From positions 1,674,001 to 1,738,000 of the forward strand of contig NZ_JAERRA010000001.1 in NCBI RefSeq assembly GCF_016735685.1: DNA of 64,000 nucleotides. The letters are read 5' to 3'. The notes beneath the pieces were generated by a model. It saw only the letters and a program-made list of their open reading frames with translations. It searched no databases and was not told the origin of the DNA. The DNA comes from Piscinibacter lacus. GTDB taxonomy: Bacteria > Pseudomonadota > Gammaproteobacteria > Burkholderiales > Burkholderiaceae_C. The position numbers and the translations under genes were made by a program. Position 1 is the stretch's first letter, and each line of letters starts with the position of its first letter. Positions 26,189-40,302 of the stretch are shown here, in pieces.

Positions 26189-26673
26189 GCATGAGCAGCC
26201 CGCGCGACACCGTCACCATCCAGACCGCCGACTTCGACCTCGGCGCCGAAGTGGCCCGCCTGCGCGAGGGCGATGGCGGCGTCGGTGCCGTCGCCGCCTT
26301 CATCGGCACCGTGCGCGACCGCAGCGAGGGCGCCAGCGTGTCCGCCATGGAGCTGGAGCACTACCCCGGCATGACCGAGCGGGCGATCGAAGCCATGATC
26401 GAGGAGGCCCGGCGCCGCTTCGCGCTGCGCGGCGTGCGGGTGATCCACCGCGTCGGCCTGCTTGAGCTGGGCGATCAGATCGTGCTGGTCGCCGTCAGCT
26501 CGGCCCACCGCGGCGAGGCCTTCCAGGCCTGCGAATTCCTGATGGACTACCTCAAGACCCAGGCGCCGTTCTGGAAGAAGGAAACCACGCCCGAGGGCGC
26601 GCGCTGGGTCGATGCCCGCGTGGCCGACGACGCCGCCCTGGCCCGCTGGGGCATCGAGGCGCGCAATGCCTGA
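26185..26673 (+). CDS. moaE: MoaE, molybdopterin synthase large subunit
   Basis: A 162-residue catalytic subunit that adds the dithiolene sulfurs to precursor Z. Motifs: FIGTVRDRSEG, MELEHYPGMTERAI, VIHRVGLLELGDQIVLVAVSSAHRGEAF and the catalytic lysine region FWKKETTPEGARWVDA. ATG at 26185 overlaps moaD; a second ATG (26191) is close. Last gene of the cofactor run. Confidence 0.95.
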   Translation: MSMSSPRDTVTIQTADFDLGAEVARLREGDGGVGAVAAFIGTVRDRSEGASVSAMELEHYPGMTERAIEAMIEEARRRFALRGVRVIHRVGLLELGDQIVLVAVSSAHRGEAFQACEFLMDYLKTQAPFWKKETTPEGARWVDARVADDAALARWGIEARNA

Positions 26674-26712
26674 GGCCGATCAAGCGGGCGGCGCCGGGCC
26701 GGCCGATCTTCG

Positions 26713-27114
26713 ATGAGCGGCGCCGGCCCCGCCCTCTGGCTGCAAGCCGCGGCCGTGGCCTGTGGCGCCGCCGCGGGCGGCCTGCTGCGCTGGGGCCTGG
26801 GCCTGCTGCTGAATCCGCTGTGGGCCGGCTTTCCGCTCGGCACCCTCTTCGTCAACACGGTCGGCGGCCTGCTGATCGGCGGCCTCGGCGCCTGGTTCGC
26901 CCAGCAGCCGCAGGAGCTGCTGCGCCTGCTGCTGGTGACCGGCCTGCTCGGCGGGCTGACCACCTTCTCGGCCTTCTCGGCCGAATCCCTGGCCCTGCTG
27001 CAGCGCGGCGCCCCCGGCCTGGCCCTGCTGCACACGGCGGCCCACCTGCTGGGCGCGCTGGCCTGCGCGGCGGCGGGCTGGGCCTTGGTGCACGCCCTGC
27101 TGGCGCGCGGCTGA
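26713..27114 (+). CDS. crcB: Fluoride channel/exporter CrcB (Fluc)
   Basis: A 133-residue inner-membrane protein with four membrane segments. Fluc motifs [10 protein letters not shown] and [15 protein letters not shown] line the pore; a dual-topology dimer exports fluoride. ATG at 26713, 39 bp after moaE. No fluoride riboswitch was seen in the short gap. It converges on the DUF808 gene. Confidence 0.93.
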   Translation: MSGAGPALWLQAAAVACGAAAGGLLRWGLGLLLNPLWAGFPLGTLFVNTVGGLLIGGLGAWFAQQPQELLRLLLVTGLLGGLTTFSAFSAESLALLQRGAPGLALLHTAAHLLGALACAAAGWALVHALLARG

Positions 27115-27148
27115 AGCGCCGGCCGGCAAGGGCGGATGCGCCGTCGCC

Positions 27149-28045
<897 letters not shown>

Positions 28046-28167
28046 GGGGGGTGTCTCCGGGAAGGGGCCGTGAGGAGGGGGCGGTATCCGGCCGACGAGG
28101 GCCGTGCTGCGGCGCATGCTAAGGCGTTCGCAGCCCCCCGCAGCCCCCCGCAGCCCGGGCGCCCCAC

Positions 28168-28195
28168 CTTGAATCGGCGGGGTGGGGCCCCACAT
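28168..28195 (+). promoter_or_regulatory. Sigma-32 (RpoH) heat-shock promoter of clpB
   Basis: CTTGAAT (28168-28174) and CCCCACAT (28188-28195) are 13 bases apart, matching the RpoH consensus CTTGAAA / CCCCATNT. The ATG of clpB follows 42 bases later. Confidence 0.85.
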
Positions 28196-28237
28196 GGAAA
28201 GCAGGCGGTGCACGGTCACCGCAACAAGGATGGACCC

Positions 28238-30841
<2,604 letters not shown>

Positions 30842-30902
30842 GCCTGCGCGGACATCCCGGGCCGCACAGCAGCCCGGAAGGGCCGGCGCCTAGAATTTCA
30901 CG

Positions 30903-32573
30903 ATGAATGACAAGCAGGTGACGGGGGCTGCCGCAGCCCAGCCGGTGGTGATCGTGGGGGCCGGCCTGGCGGGCCTGACCACCGCCTTGCAACTGGCCGG
31001 GCAGCGGCCGGTGGTCGTGCTGGCCAAGCGCAGCCTGGGCGAGGGCGCGACGGCCTGGGCGCAGGGCGGCATCGTCGGCGTGCTCGGCCAGGACGACAGC
31101 GTCGAGAGCCATGTGCAGGATACGCTGGACGCCGGTGCCGGCCTGGTCGACAAGGACAGCGCCCGCTTCGTCGCCGAGCGCAGCGCCGATGCGGTGGCCT
31201 GGCTGGTCGAGCACGGCGTGCCCTTTTCGCCCGACCCGCAAGGGCCCCTGGGCCTGCACCTGACGCGCGAGGGCGGCCATGCGGTGCGCCGCATCGCCCA
31301 TGCGGCCGATGCCACCGGACGCGCCATCCACGAGGCCCTGCTGGCCCGCGCCCGTGCGCATCCCAACATCACGCTGCGCGAGCGCTGGATGGCGGTGGAC
31401 CTGATCACCACCCGCCATCTCGCGATGCGCACGCCGCGCCAGGGCGATGCGGCTGCGCCGCGCTGCTATGGCGTCTATGCGCTGGACATGGACCGCAAGC
31501 GGGTCGAGACCGTCGCGGCCAGCGCAGTCATCCTCGCCACCGGCGGCCTCGGCAAGGTCTACCGCTACACCAGCAACCCCGACACCGCCACGGGCGACGG
31601 CGTGGCCATGGCCTGGCGGGCGGGTTGCCGCGTCGCGAACATGGAGTTCGTGCAGTTCCACCCGACCTGCCTCTACCACCCGCAGGAGCGCAGCTTCCTG
31701 ATCACCGAGGCCCTGCGTGGCGAGGGCGCCGTGCTGCGCCTGCCCGGCGTGCCGGGCGAGGACGGCCAGGCCGCGCGCTTCATGCCCCTGCACGATGCCC
31801 GGGCCGAGTTGGCGCCGCGCGACATCGTCGCCCGCGCGATCGACTTCGAGATGAAGAAGCATGGCCTCGACCATGTCTGGCTCGACGCCACCGGCCTGGG
31901 CGAGGACCGGCTCAAGAGCCATTTCCCGACCATCCATGCACGCTGCCTGGCGCTCGGCATCGACATCGCGCGCCAGCCCATCCCGGTGGTGCCGGCCGCG
32001 CACTACAGTTGCGGCGGCGTGGTGAGCGACCTTCAGGGCCGCACCGACCTGCCCGGCCTCTATGCCGTGGGCGAGACCGGCTGCACCGGCCTGCACGGCG
32101 CCAACCGCCTGGCCAGCAACTCGCTGCTGGAATGCGTGGTGCTCGGCCGAAGCTGCGCCGAACACTTGCTGGCCCAGCCCGCCGCGCCCGCGCCGGACCT
32201 GCCTGCCTGGGACGAAAGCCAGGTCGAGAATGCCGACGAACAGGTCGTCATCAGCCACAACTGGGACGAGCTGCGGCTGCTGATGTGGAACTACGTCGGC
32301 ATCGTCCGCACGACCAAGCGGCTGGAGCGTGCCCTGCACCGCATCAAGCTGCTGCGCGGCGAGATTGAGGACTACTACGGCAGCTTCCGCGTCACCCGCG
32401 ACCTGCTGGAGCTGCGCAACCTCGTCGATGCGGCCGAACTGATCGTGCGCTCCGCGCTGAGCCGCCACGAGAGCCGCGGCCTGCACTACAGCCGCGATTA
32501 CCCGGGCAGCCTGCCGGTCAGCTTCCCGACCGTGCTGGTGCGCAAGCGGCGCCGCCGCGAGCACGAGGATTGA
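30903..32573 (+). CDS. nadB: L-aspartate oxidase
   Basis: A 556-residue FAD enzyme that oxidises aspartate to iminoaspartate, the first step of de novo NAD synthesis. The N-terminal FAD motif IVGAGLAGLTTALQLAG, the active-site stretches EGGHAVRRIAHAADATG and HPTCLYHP, and the GAN-RLASNSLLECVVLGR segment are typical of NadB within the succinate dehydrogenase flavoprotein family. ATG at 30903. Its partners nadC and nadA lie 3-5 kb further on the opposite strand, split off by the DUF1501/DUF1800 pair. A hairpin lies after its stop. Confidence 0.96.
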   Translation: MNDKQVTGAAAAQPVVIVGAGLAGLTTALQLAGQRPVVVLAKRSLGEGATAWAQGGIVGVLGQDDSVESHVQDTLDAGAGLVDKDSARFVAERSADAVAWLVEHGVPFSPDPQGPLGLHLTREGGHAVRRIAHAADATGRAIHEALLARARAHPNITLRERWMAVDLITTRHLAMRTPRQGDAAAPRCYGVYALDMDRKRVETVAASAVILATGGLGKVYRYTSNPDTATGDGVAMAWRAGCRVANMEFVQFHPTCLYHPQERSFLITEALRGEGAVLRLPGVPGEDGQAARFMPLHDARAELAPRDIVARAIDFEMKKHGLDHVWLDATGLGEDRLKSHFPTIHARCLALGIDIARQPIPVVPAAHYSCGGVVSDLQGRTDLPGLYAVGETGCTGLHGANRLASNSLLECVVLGRSCAEHLLAQPAAPAPDLPAWDESQVENADEQVVISHNWDELRLLMWNYVGIVRTTKRLERALHRIKLLRGEIEDYYGSFRVTRDLLELRNLVDAAELIVRSALSRHESRGLHYSRDYPGSLPVSFPTVLVRKRRRREHED

Positions 32574-32581
32574 GCGGGCCG

Positions 32582-32602
32582 GGCGAGCCGCGAGGGCTCG
32601 CC
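32582..32602. terminator. Hairpin between nadB and the DUF1501 gene
   Basis: GGCGAGCC (32582-32589) pairs exactly with GGCTCGCC (32595-32602) around a 5-base loop. There is no clear T-run, so it is only a probable bidirectional terminator between these convergent genes. Confidence 0.5.
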
Positions 32603-32614
32603 ATCGCTTCGGGC

Positions 32615-33852
32615 TTAGCTGTAGAGCTTGAGCGACGACTGTGGCTTGCCACCCAGCAGTCCGCCCAGGCCGCTGCTGATCGGGAATGCATTCAGGTTTG
32701 GGAAGACCTTGGTCATGGACGATGTCGGCACGCCCATCCAGCGCGCCACTTCGACCAGCAGATGCTCGGTAGGCGTGCTCGGCAGCATGAGGCCCCGTGA
32801 CTCGACCATGTCGGGACCTGTCAAGCGAAGGTCAGGTGCCTTGCCGTGCAGCCCTCCAAGCACCGGGCCAATCAACAGCGCATGACCGCCCCAGCCGTGG
32901 TCGGTACCGCTGTTGTTGGGGACCAAGCTGCGACCAAACTCGGAGTAGATCAGCATGGACACCTCATCCTGGATACCGAGGGCGCGGGCTGAGCGCCAGA
33001 AGGCGCCAATGCCCGCGTCAAGCTCGGCAAGCTTGAGGGCAAGGATCTCGTTCTGGTTCGAATGGCTGTCGTAGCCGCCCTGCACGGCGAAGTGCACGGC
33101 GCGACTCCTACCGCTCACTGCATCGGACTTGAACAGCCGGGCGACTGTCTTGAGCTCTGGAAGGCTGGTGTAGGGGGTGTCGTCGGTCACGGTCTCCAAT
33201 GCCGCTTCCACGACCACCGAGTTGTCAGCAGATCGCTGCTGCGCCTCGCCAAACGCTCGCGCCAAGGGATGGGTCAAGCTGCCACTGCGCCGCATGACCC
33301 CTTCCATCATCTGAACGACGTCTGATGCGATGTAGCTGGCGTGGCGAGGCGTCACGCCCTCCGGCCCGAGACCAAGCGCCCGAAGGCCAGGCGCCACCAA
33401 GGCAGGCTGGGGACCCGCGGTGCTCGTCATTGGAGAGAAGCTGCCTCCGCGCAGACTTTCGGGCAGTGCTGCCATCATGCGCCCGACCCAACCGCTGTCC
33501 CCGGTGGTGTCGCTTGCGTCACCGATCTGCCACGTGCGGTTTTGGTCGCTGTGACTGCTGAGCGCCTGCGGTAGCGGTACCGAGCGTTTCTCGTACTGCG
33601 CCCGTGTGGTCGGAACGACCAAGGGCCCTGTATTCATGACCACGGCCACCCGACCCTGACGGTAGAGCGCCGTAAGTTCGCTCATCGCCGGATGCCAATG
33701 CCAGTCGGCATTCAGCGCGTAGGCGGGTTGATCGGCTTGGGCCAGGCTGCCACGTGCTGCGAGGTAGGCCGAGCGGTTGGTGCCGCGCCGAGGAGTCATC
33801 AGGGCGTGAGCGTCAACCCCACCCCCGAGATAGACGATCAACAACTTACGGC

Positions 33853-33856
<4 letters not shown>
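32615..33856 (-). CDS. DUF1501 protein without its own export signal
   Basis: A 413-residue protein of the DUF1501 family (alkaline-phosphatase-like/sulfatase-like fold). Visible landmarks: LGGGVDAHALMTP near the start, YEKRSVPLPQALSSHSDQNRTWQ, GGYDSHSNQ, YSEFGRSLVPNNSGTDHGWGGHALLIG, which are family signatures with conserved His and Asp. Function unknown; DUF1501 and DUF1800 genes travel together in many bacteria. It begins directly with the mature-like sequence MSRKLLIVYLGG and lacks the TAT signal common in the family, while the upstream partner has one. The start overlaps the DUF1800 stop by ATGA. Confidence 0.85.
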
Positions 33857-35544
<1,688 letters not shown>

Positions 35545-35934
35545 GACGACTTGAAATCCAGGAAAAAGGAGAGCCGCGGTCTGGGACCGCGTGTGCTCCG
35601 CTTCAGTAGCGCACCAGACGTGGAAGCCGACCGCTTTGTACGCGACCGAGCGAAGACTCCAGTGTCAAAACAGAACAGGCCAGATACGGAACACCGAGCA
35701 GTCATGCGGTGCTTTGGGTACCGATCGGCGTGCGGGTCGAGGCAGCTTCACCCTCTGGAGCCGGGCTGCGGCGCGTTGCTTCATCTGCTGAAGTCCCTCA
35801 CCACCTAATGGCATTAGACCTGAGCCCGCGTCGTTTTTCGGCCGTCCTGTTGGGCTGTCAGCGAACATCCAGAAACACGTTCCCCGCCTTCGGGGTGGTC
35901 ATCCGTCAAGGAGGGAATCAGCTACGCGTCGGGC
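35545..35934 (-). other. 390-bp intergenic region, nadC 3' side and DUF1800 leader
   Basis: No gene can be supported. It is less GC-rich than its surroundings. Near the nadC end there is a small hairpin, CCCC-GAAGGC-GGGG on the minus strand, that may end nadC. The promoter of the DUF1800/DUF1501 operon should lie here; a ribosome site AAAAAGGAGAG is seen a few bases ahead of its ATG on the plus-strand listing but its orientation does not serve that gene, so no clean site is claimed. Confidence 0.3.
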
Positions 35935-36819
35935 TCAATCCGAATCCATCACCCGCATCGAGTAGTCGACCGCCTCGATGTCCTTGGTCAGCGTGCCCAG
36001 CGAGATGCGGTCCACGCCTGTCTCGGCAATGCCACGCAGTTGGGCCAGGGTCACCCCGCCCGACACCTCCAGCACCGCCCGGCCGGCATTGAGCGCGACC
36101 GCCTTGCGCATCTTGTCGAGGCTGAAGTTGTCCAGCAGCACGCTGGTCGCGCCGGCCTCCAGGGCCTGGATCAGCTCGGCGACCGATTCCACCTCGATCT
36201 GGATGCTGATGTTCGGCGCCTCGCTGGCCTTCAGCGCCTGGGCGGCGGCCAGGGCCTGGGCCACGCCGCCGGCGGCGGCGATGTGGTTTTCCTTGATCAG
36301 CACGCCGTCGTAGAGCGCCAGGCGCTGGTTCCTGCCGCCGCCCATGCGCACCGCGTACTTCTGCGCCAGGCGCAGGCCGGGCAGGGTCTTGCGGGTGTCG
36401 AGCACGGCGCAGCCGCGCGGATTGGGCGAGGCATCCGCCACGGCATCGACATGGCGCTTGGTGACCGTGGCCACGCCCGAAAGCATCTGCAGGAAGTTCA
36501 GCGCCGGCCGCTCGGCCGCCAGCAAGGCGCGGGCTTCGGCGTGCACGGTGCACACCACCTGGTTGCGCTGCAGCGCCTCGCCGTCGGCCGCGCGCCATTC
36601 GACTTGCGCCTGCGGGTCCAGCGCGAGGAAGCAACCGTCGAACCAGTCCCGGCCGCAGAGCACCGCATCCTCGCGGACGATCACCCGGGCGACCACGCGG
36701 CGCCCGGCCGGCACCAGGCGGCCGGTCCAGTCGGCCTGGCCGATGTCCTCGGCCAGGGCCTCGCGGATGTTGCGGGCGCGGGCCTCGGCCAGGGTTTCGT
36801 TGCGTTCGATGTTCAGCAT
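35935..36819 (-). CDS. nadC: Nicotinate-nucleotide pyrophosphorylase (quinolinate PRTase)
   Basis: A 294-residue enzyme that makes nicotinate mononucleotide from quinolinate and PRPP. Typical sequences: EDIGQADWTG, RPALNFLQMLSGVAT, DTRKTLPGLRLAQKYAV, GGGRNQRLALYDGVLIKENHI, EVESVAEL, LLDNFSLDKMRKAV and EVSGGVTL. ATG at 36819, 8 bp after nadA, so the two form an operon. Second-to-last step of de novo NAD synthesis. Confidence 0.96.
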   Translation of the reverse strand: MLNIERNETLAEARARNIREALAEDIGQADWTGRLVPAGRRVVARVIVREDAVLCGRDWFDGCFLALDPQAQVEWRAADGEALQRNQVVCTVHAEARALLAAERPALNFLQMLSGVATVTKRHVDAVADASPNPRGCAVLDTRKTLPGLRLAQKYAVRMGGGRNQRLALYDGVLIKENHIAAAGGVAQALAAAQALKASEAPNISIQIEVESVAELIQALEAGATSVLLDNFSLDKMRKAVALNAGRAVLEVSGGVTLAQLRGIAETGVDRISLGTLTKDIEAVDYSMRVMDSD

Positions 36820-36827
36820 GGGGGCAA

Positions 36828-37955
36828 TCAGGCGGCGCCGAGTCCGCTGACGAGATGGGGGGTGGCGCGGGTGGCCGGCGTGGCCAGCACCTGGGGATGC
36901 GCGGCGACGAAGGCCAGCATGCGCTCGATGCAGCCCAGGGCCTGGCCGCGCACCGGCTCGGGCACCTGGATTTCGCCGGTCTGGCGCTCCAGGCAGTCGA
37001 CCAGGGCCTGCAAGCCGTTCATCGCCATCCAGGGGCAGTGCGCGCAGCTCTTGCACGTGGCGCCGTTGCCGGCAGTCGGCGCTTCCATCAGCACGGCCTG
37101 CGGGGCGAGCTGGCGCATGCGGTGCAGCAGGCCGTTGTCGGTGGCGACGATGAAGGTGCCGGTCGGCTCGTCGGTCACGGCCTTGAGCAGTTGCGAGGTC
37201 GAGCCCACCACGTCGGCCAGGGCCACCACCGCCGACGGCGATTCGGGATGCACCAGCACCCGGGCCTGCGGATGCTCGGCCTTGAGCAGCTCCAGCTCCA
37301 GGCCCTTGAACTCGTCGTGGACGATGCACTCGCCCTGCCACAGCAGCATGTCGGCGCCGGTGGTTTGCTGGATGTAGCGGCCCAGGTGGCGGTCCGGCGC
37401 CCAGAGGATCTTCCGGCCCTGCGCCTTCAGGTGCTCGACGATGCCCAGGGCGCAGGAGCTGGTCACCATCCAGTCGGCCCGGGCCTTCACCGCGGCGCTG
37501 GTGTTGGCATAGACGACCACCGTGCGGTCCGGGTGGGCATCGCAGAAAGCGGCGAAATCGTCCGGCGGGCAGGCCAGGTCCAGCGAGCAGGTGGCTTCCA
37601 GCTCGGGCATGCGCACGGTCTTGTGCGGCGACAGGATCTTGGCGCTCTCGCCCATGAAGCGCACGCCGGCCACGACCAGCTCCTGCGCGGCATGGTCCCG
37701 CCCGAAGCGGGCCATCTCCAGCGAGTCGGCGACGATGCCGCCGGTGGCCAGGGCCAGGTCCTGCAGCTCGGGTTCGACGTAGTAGTGCGCGACCAGCACC
37801 GCGCCGCGGGCGGCCAGCAGGGCCTTGGCGCGGGCGCCCAGGGCGGCACGGGCGGCCGGGTCCAGGGCCTCGGGCGCGCGGGCCCAGGCGTGGGCGGTGG
37901 AGGCCCGGCCCAGGGCGTCCTGCCGCGTGAAGTCGAAGCGGATCGGGGTGCTCAT
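36828..37955 (-). CDS. nadA: Quinolinate synthase A
   Basis: A 375-residue iron-sulfur enzyme that condenses iminoaspartate with DHAP to quinolinate. Motifs: [80 protein letters not shown] and [14 protein letters not shown]; the cysteines ligate a 4Fe-4S cluster. ATG at 37955. First gene of nadA-nadC. nadB, the third member of the pathway, is across the DUF1800/DUF1501 insertion. Confidence 0.96.
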   Translation of the reverse strand: MSTPIRFDFTRQDALGRASTAHAWARAPEALDPAARAALGARAKALLAARGAVLVAHYYVEPELQDLALATGGIVADSLEMARFGRDHAAQELVVAGVRFMGESAKILSPHKTVRMPELEATCSLDLACPPDDFAAFCDAHPDRTVVVYANTSAAVKARADWMVTSSCALGIVEHLKAQGRKILWAPDRHLGRYIQQTTGADMLLWQGECIVHDEFKGLELELLKAEHPQARVLVHPESPSAVVALADVVGSTSQLLKAVTDEPTGTFIVATDNGLLHRMRQLAPQAVLMEAPTAGNGATCKSCAHCPWMAMNGLQALVDCLERQTGEIQVPEPVRGQALGCIERMLAFVAAHPQVLATPATRATPHLVSGLGAA

Positions 37956-38051
37956 CGGATGGCGCTTTGCGTCGGGCGGGGGCGGGATCGTAGCAAGCGG
38001 GCCGGGGTTTCCCCGGAGCGGTTCGCCGGCCGGGCTGCGCCCCCAGCCGCT

Positions 38052-38924
38052 TTAGGCCGCGGCAAACACCCGGCTCGGCGGTGCGCCCAGGCTGCGCCGC
38101 ACCATGGCGCTGAAGGCGCTGGGGCTGGCATAGCCCAGCGCAGCGGCAATCTCGCCCATCGGCCGCCCATGGGCGGCCAGGGTCAGCGCACGGGCCAGCA
38201 GCACTTGCTGGCGCCACTGGCCGAAGCTGGTGCCCAGCTCCTGGCGGAAGAGCCGCGCGACGGTGCGCTCGCTCGCGCCGATGTCGCGCACCCAGCCGGC
38301 CAGCGTGGCATGGCGCTGCGGCGCATCCAGCATGGCTTCGCAGAGGGTGCGCAGGCGCTTGTCCTCCGGCAGGGCGATGCCCAGGGGCAGCGGCGCGGCA
38401 CCGGCCAGTTCGGCGCGCAGCAGCGGGGCGATCAGGGTCTCGCGCGCGGCCTGGTCCGGCGACAGCGGGGTGCTGCCATCGGGCTGGGCGTCGAGGGCCA
38501 GGATCAGGGCGCGCAGCAGGTCCGAGACCTCCAGCACCCGGCAGTGCCGCCAGGGCGTGTCGGCCTCGGCGGGCGCTTCGGGCCCCTCGGCCCGGGCGGC
38601 GGCCGGCCCGCAGCGGCCGGCGGCCTGGTAGAGGTAGAGCGTGCGCAGCTCGGCCGTCTCGACCACGGTCACCGTGTGCTCGACGGCCGGCGGGATCCAG
38701 ACCGCCCGCGAGGGCGGGACCAGATAGGTGCCGCGCTCGGCCGTGATCCGCATCACCCCGGTCGCCGACCAGGCCAGTTGAGCCCAGGGATGGTGGTGCG
38801 GCTCGACCCGCGTGTCGGCCGCCAGCACGCTGAACTTGGCCCGCAGCGGGCGGGCCGGTGTCGGCCTGTAGAGCTGGGGGGCTTGGCGGCCACGCAGCGG
38901 GCCATCGCTCGGCAGGGCAGGCAT
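38052..38924 (-). CDS. AraC-family regulator with N-terminal cupin
   Basis: A 290-residue transcription factor. The N-terminal cupin has EPHHHPWAQLAWSATGVM and a WIPPAVEHTV strand; the C-terminal 100 residues form the double helix-turn-helix (LAGWVRDIGASERTVARLFRQELGTSFGQWRQQ, then MGEIAAALGYASPSAFSAMVRRSLGAPP). It is divergent from the MFS exporter gene with 70 bp between, so it probably regulates that gene. The inducer is unknown. Confidence 0.9.
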   Translation of the reverse strand: MPALPSDGPLRGRQAPQLYRPTPARPLRAKFSVLAADTRVEPHHHPWAQLAWSATGVMRITAERGTYLVPPSRAVWIPPAVEHTVTVVETAELRTLYLYQAAGRCGPAAARAEGPEAPAEADTPWRHCRVLEVSDLLRALILALDAQPDGSTPLSPDQAARETLIAPLLRAELAGAAPLPLGIALPEDKRLRTLCEAMLDAPQRHATLAGWVRDIGASERTVARLFRQELGTSFGQWRQQVLLARALTLAAHGRPMGEIAAALGYASPSAFSAMVRRSLGAPPSRVFAAA

Positions 38925-38994
38925 TGGCGTGATCTCGACAAAGGATGTCGTTCTATCGTAAGCGCGACGGGCCCGGCCTGCCTACGATGCCGGC

Positions 38995-40260
38995 ATGGCC
39001 CTCTTCCGCATTCCGACCGACCCCGCCCTGCGGGCCGACCTGCGCACCACCAGCCTGGTCGGCCTGGCGCATGGCAGCTCGCACTTCTTCCATCTGCTGC
39101 TGCCGCCGATGTTCCCGGTCTTCATCCGCGAGTTCGGCCTGAGCTACACCGAGCTGGGCCTGCTGGTCACGCTCTTCTTCGTCGTCTCGGGCCTGGGCCA
39201 GGCCCTGTCGGGCTTCCTGGTCGACCGGGTCGGCGCGCGGCCGGTGCTGTTTGCCGCCTTCCTCAGCTTCATCGCCGCGGCCCTGATCGCGGCCAGCGCG
39301 CAGGGGCCGGGCGCGCTGGCGGTCGCGGCGCTGCTGGCTGGGCTGGGCAATGCGCCCTTCCACCCGGCGGACTTCACCATCCTGAACCAGCGCATCGCGC
39401 CGCAGCGCCTGGGCCATGCTTACTCGGCCCACGGCATCTTCGGCAACCTGGGCTGGGCTCTGGCGCCGGTCTTCCTGGTCGGCCTGACCGGTCTGTTCGA
39501 TTCCTGGCGCCTGGCCTACCTGGCCTCGGCCCTGTTCGCCGCGGTGGTGCTCCTGGTCCTCTACAGCCAGCGCGAGGCGCTGGACGACCATCACCGCGCC
39601 CGCCGCCAGGCCCGCGCCGCCCGCATGCCGCAGCAGGGCGAGCGGCTGGAGCACCCGATGGCCTTCCTGCGCCTGCCCTCGGTCTGGCTGTGCTTCTCCT
39701 TCTTCTTCTGGAGCACCGCCGCGATGGCCGCCATCCAGGGCTTTGCCAGCCCGGCCCTGCAGCAGATGCACGGCCTGCCGCTCTCGCTGACTGCCTTCGT
39801 CGTGACCGGCTTCATGCTCTGCGGCGCGGCTGGCATGGTGGTGGGCGGCTTCCTGGTCGCACGCGGCCTGCCGCTGGAGCGCGTCATCAGCCTGGCCATT
39901 GGCACGGGCGCGGTGGTGCTGGTGGCCGTGGGCCTGGGCTTGATCCCGGGGGCCGCGGCGGTGGCGGCGGTCGCGCTTTCGGGCGTGGCCATCGGCCTGG
40001 CCGGGCCCTCGCGCGACATGCTGATCAAGCGCGCCGCGCCGCCCGGCGCCACCGGCCGGGTCTACGGCACGGTCTATTCGGGCCTGGACATCGGCTTCGC
40101 GCTCGGCGCGCCGGTCTTCGGCCGCATCCTCGATGCCGGTTGGCCCGGCGGGGTCTTCCTGGCCGCGGCCCTGGCCCTGGCGGCCGGCATCGTCTCGGCC
40201 GGCCTGGTGGGCCGCGCCGGCCAGCCGGCCCGGGCGGCCGAGCCCAGGCTCAGCCCCTGA
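38995..40260 (+). CDS. MFS exporter, fosmidomycin-resistance (Fsr)-like
   Basis: A 421-residue major facilitator protein with about 12 hydrophobic helices. The first loop has SGFLVDRVGARP, the MFS signature; GLGNAPFHPADFTIL and AHGIFGNLGWALAP resemble Fsr. Such exporters expel drugs or metabolites from the cytoplasm; the substrate here is not known. ATG at 38995. It faces the AraC-type regulator, which likely controls it. Confidence 0.85.
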   Translation: MALFRIPTDPALRADLRTTSLVGLAHGSSHFFHLLLPPMFPVFIREFGLSYTELGLLVTLFFVVSGLGQALSGFLVDRVGARPVLFAAFLSFIAAALIAASAQGPGALAVAALLAGLGNAPFHPADFTILNQRIAPQRLGHAYSAHGIFGNLGWALAPVFLVGLTGLFDSWRLAYLASALFAAVVLLVLYSQREALDDHHRARRQARAARMPQQGERLEHPMAFLRLPSVWLCFSFFFWSTAAMAAIQGFASPALQQMHGLPLSLTAFVVTGFMLCGAAGMVVGGFLVARGLPLERVISLAIGTGAVVLVAVGLGLIPGAAAVAAVALSGVAIGLAGPSRDMLIKRAAPPGATGRVYGTVYSGLDIGFALGAPVFGRILDAGWPGGVFLAAALALAAGIVSAGLVGRAGQPARAAEPRLSP

Positions 40261-40302
40261 GCCTGAACCGGCCCGAGCCGCCCCGCATCGTCGTCGGCGG
40301 GC

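Noticed and set aside
26674..26712. Fluoride riboswitch ahead of crcB
   Set aside because: The gap is only 39 bases and lacks the conserved crcB motif.
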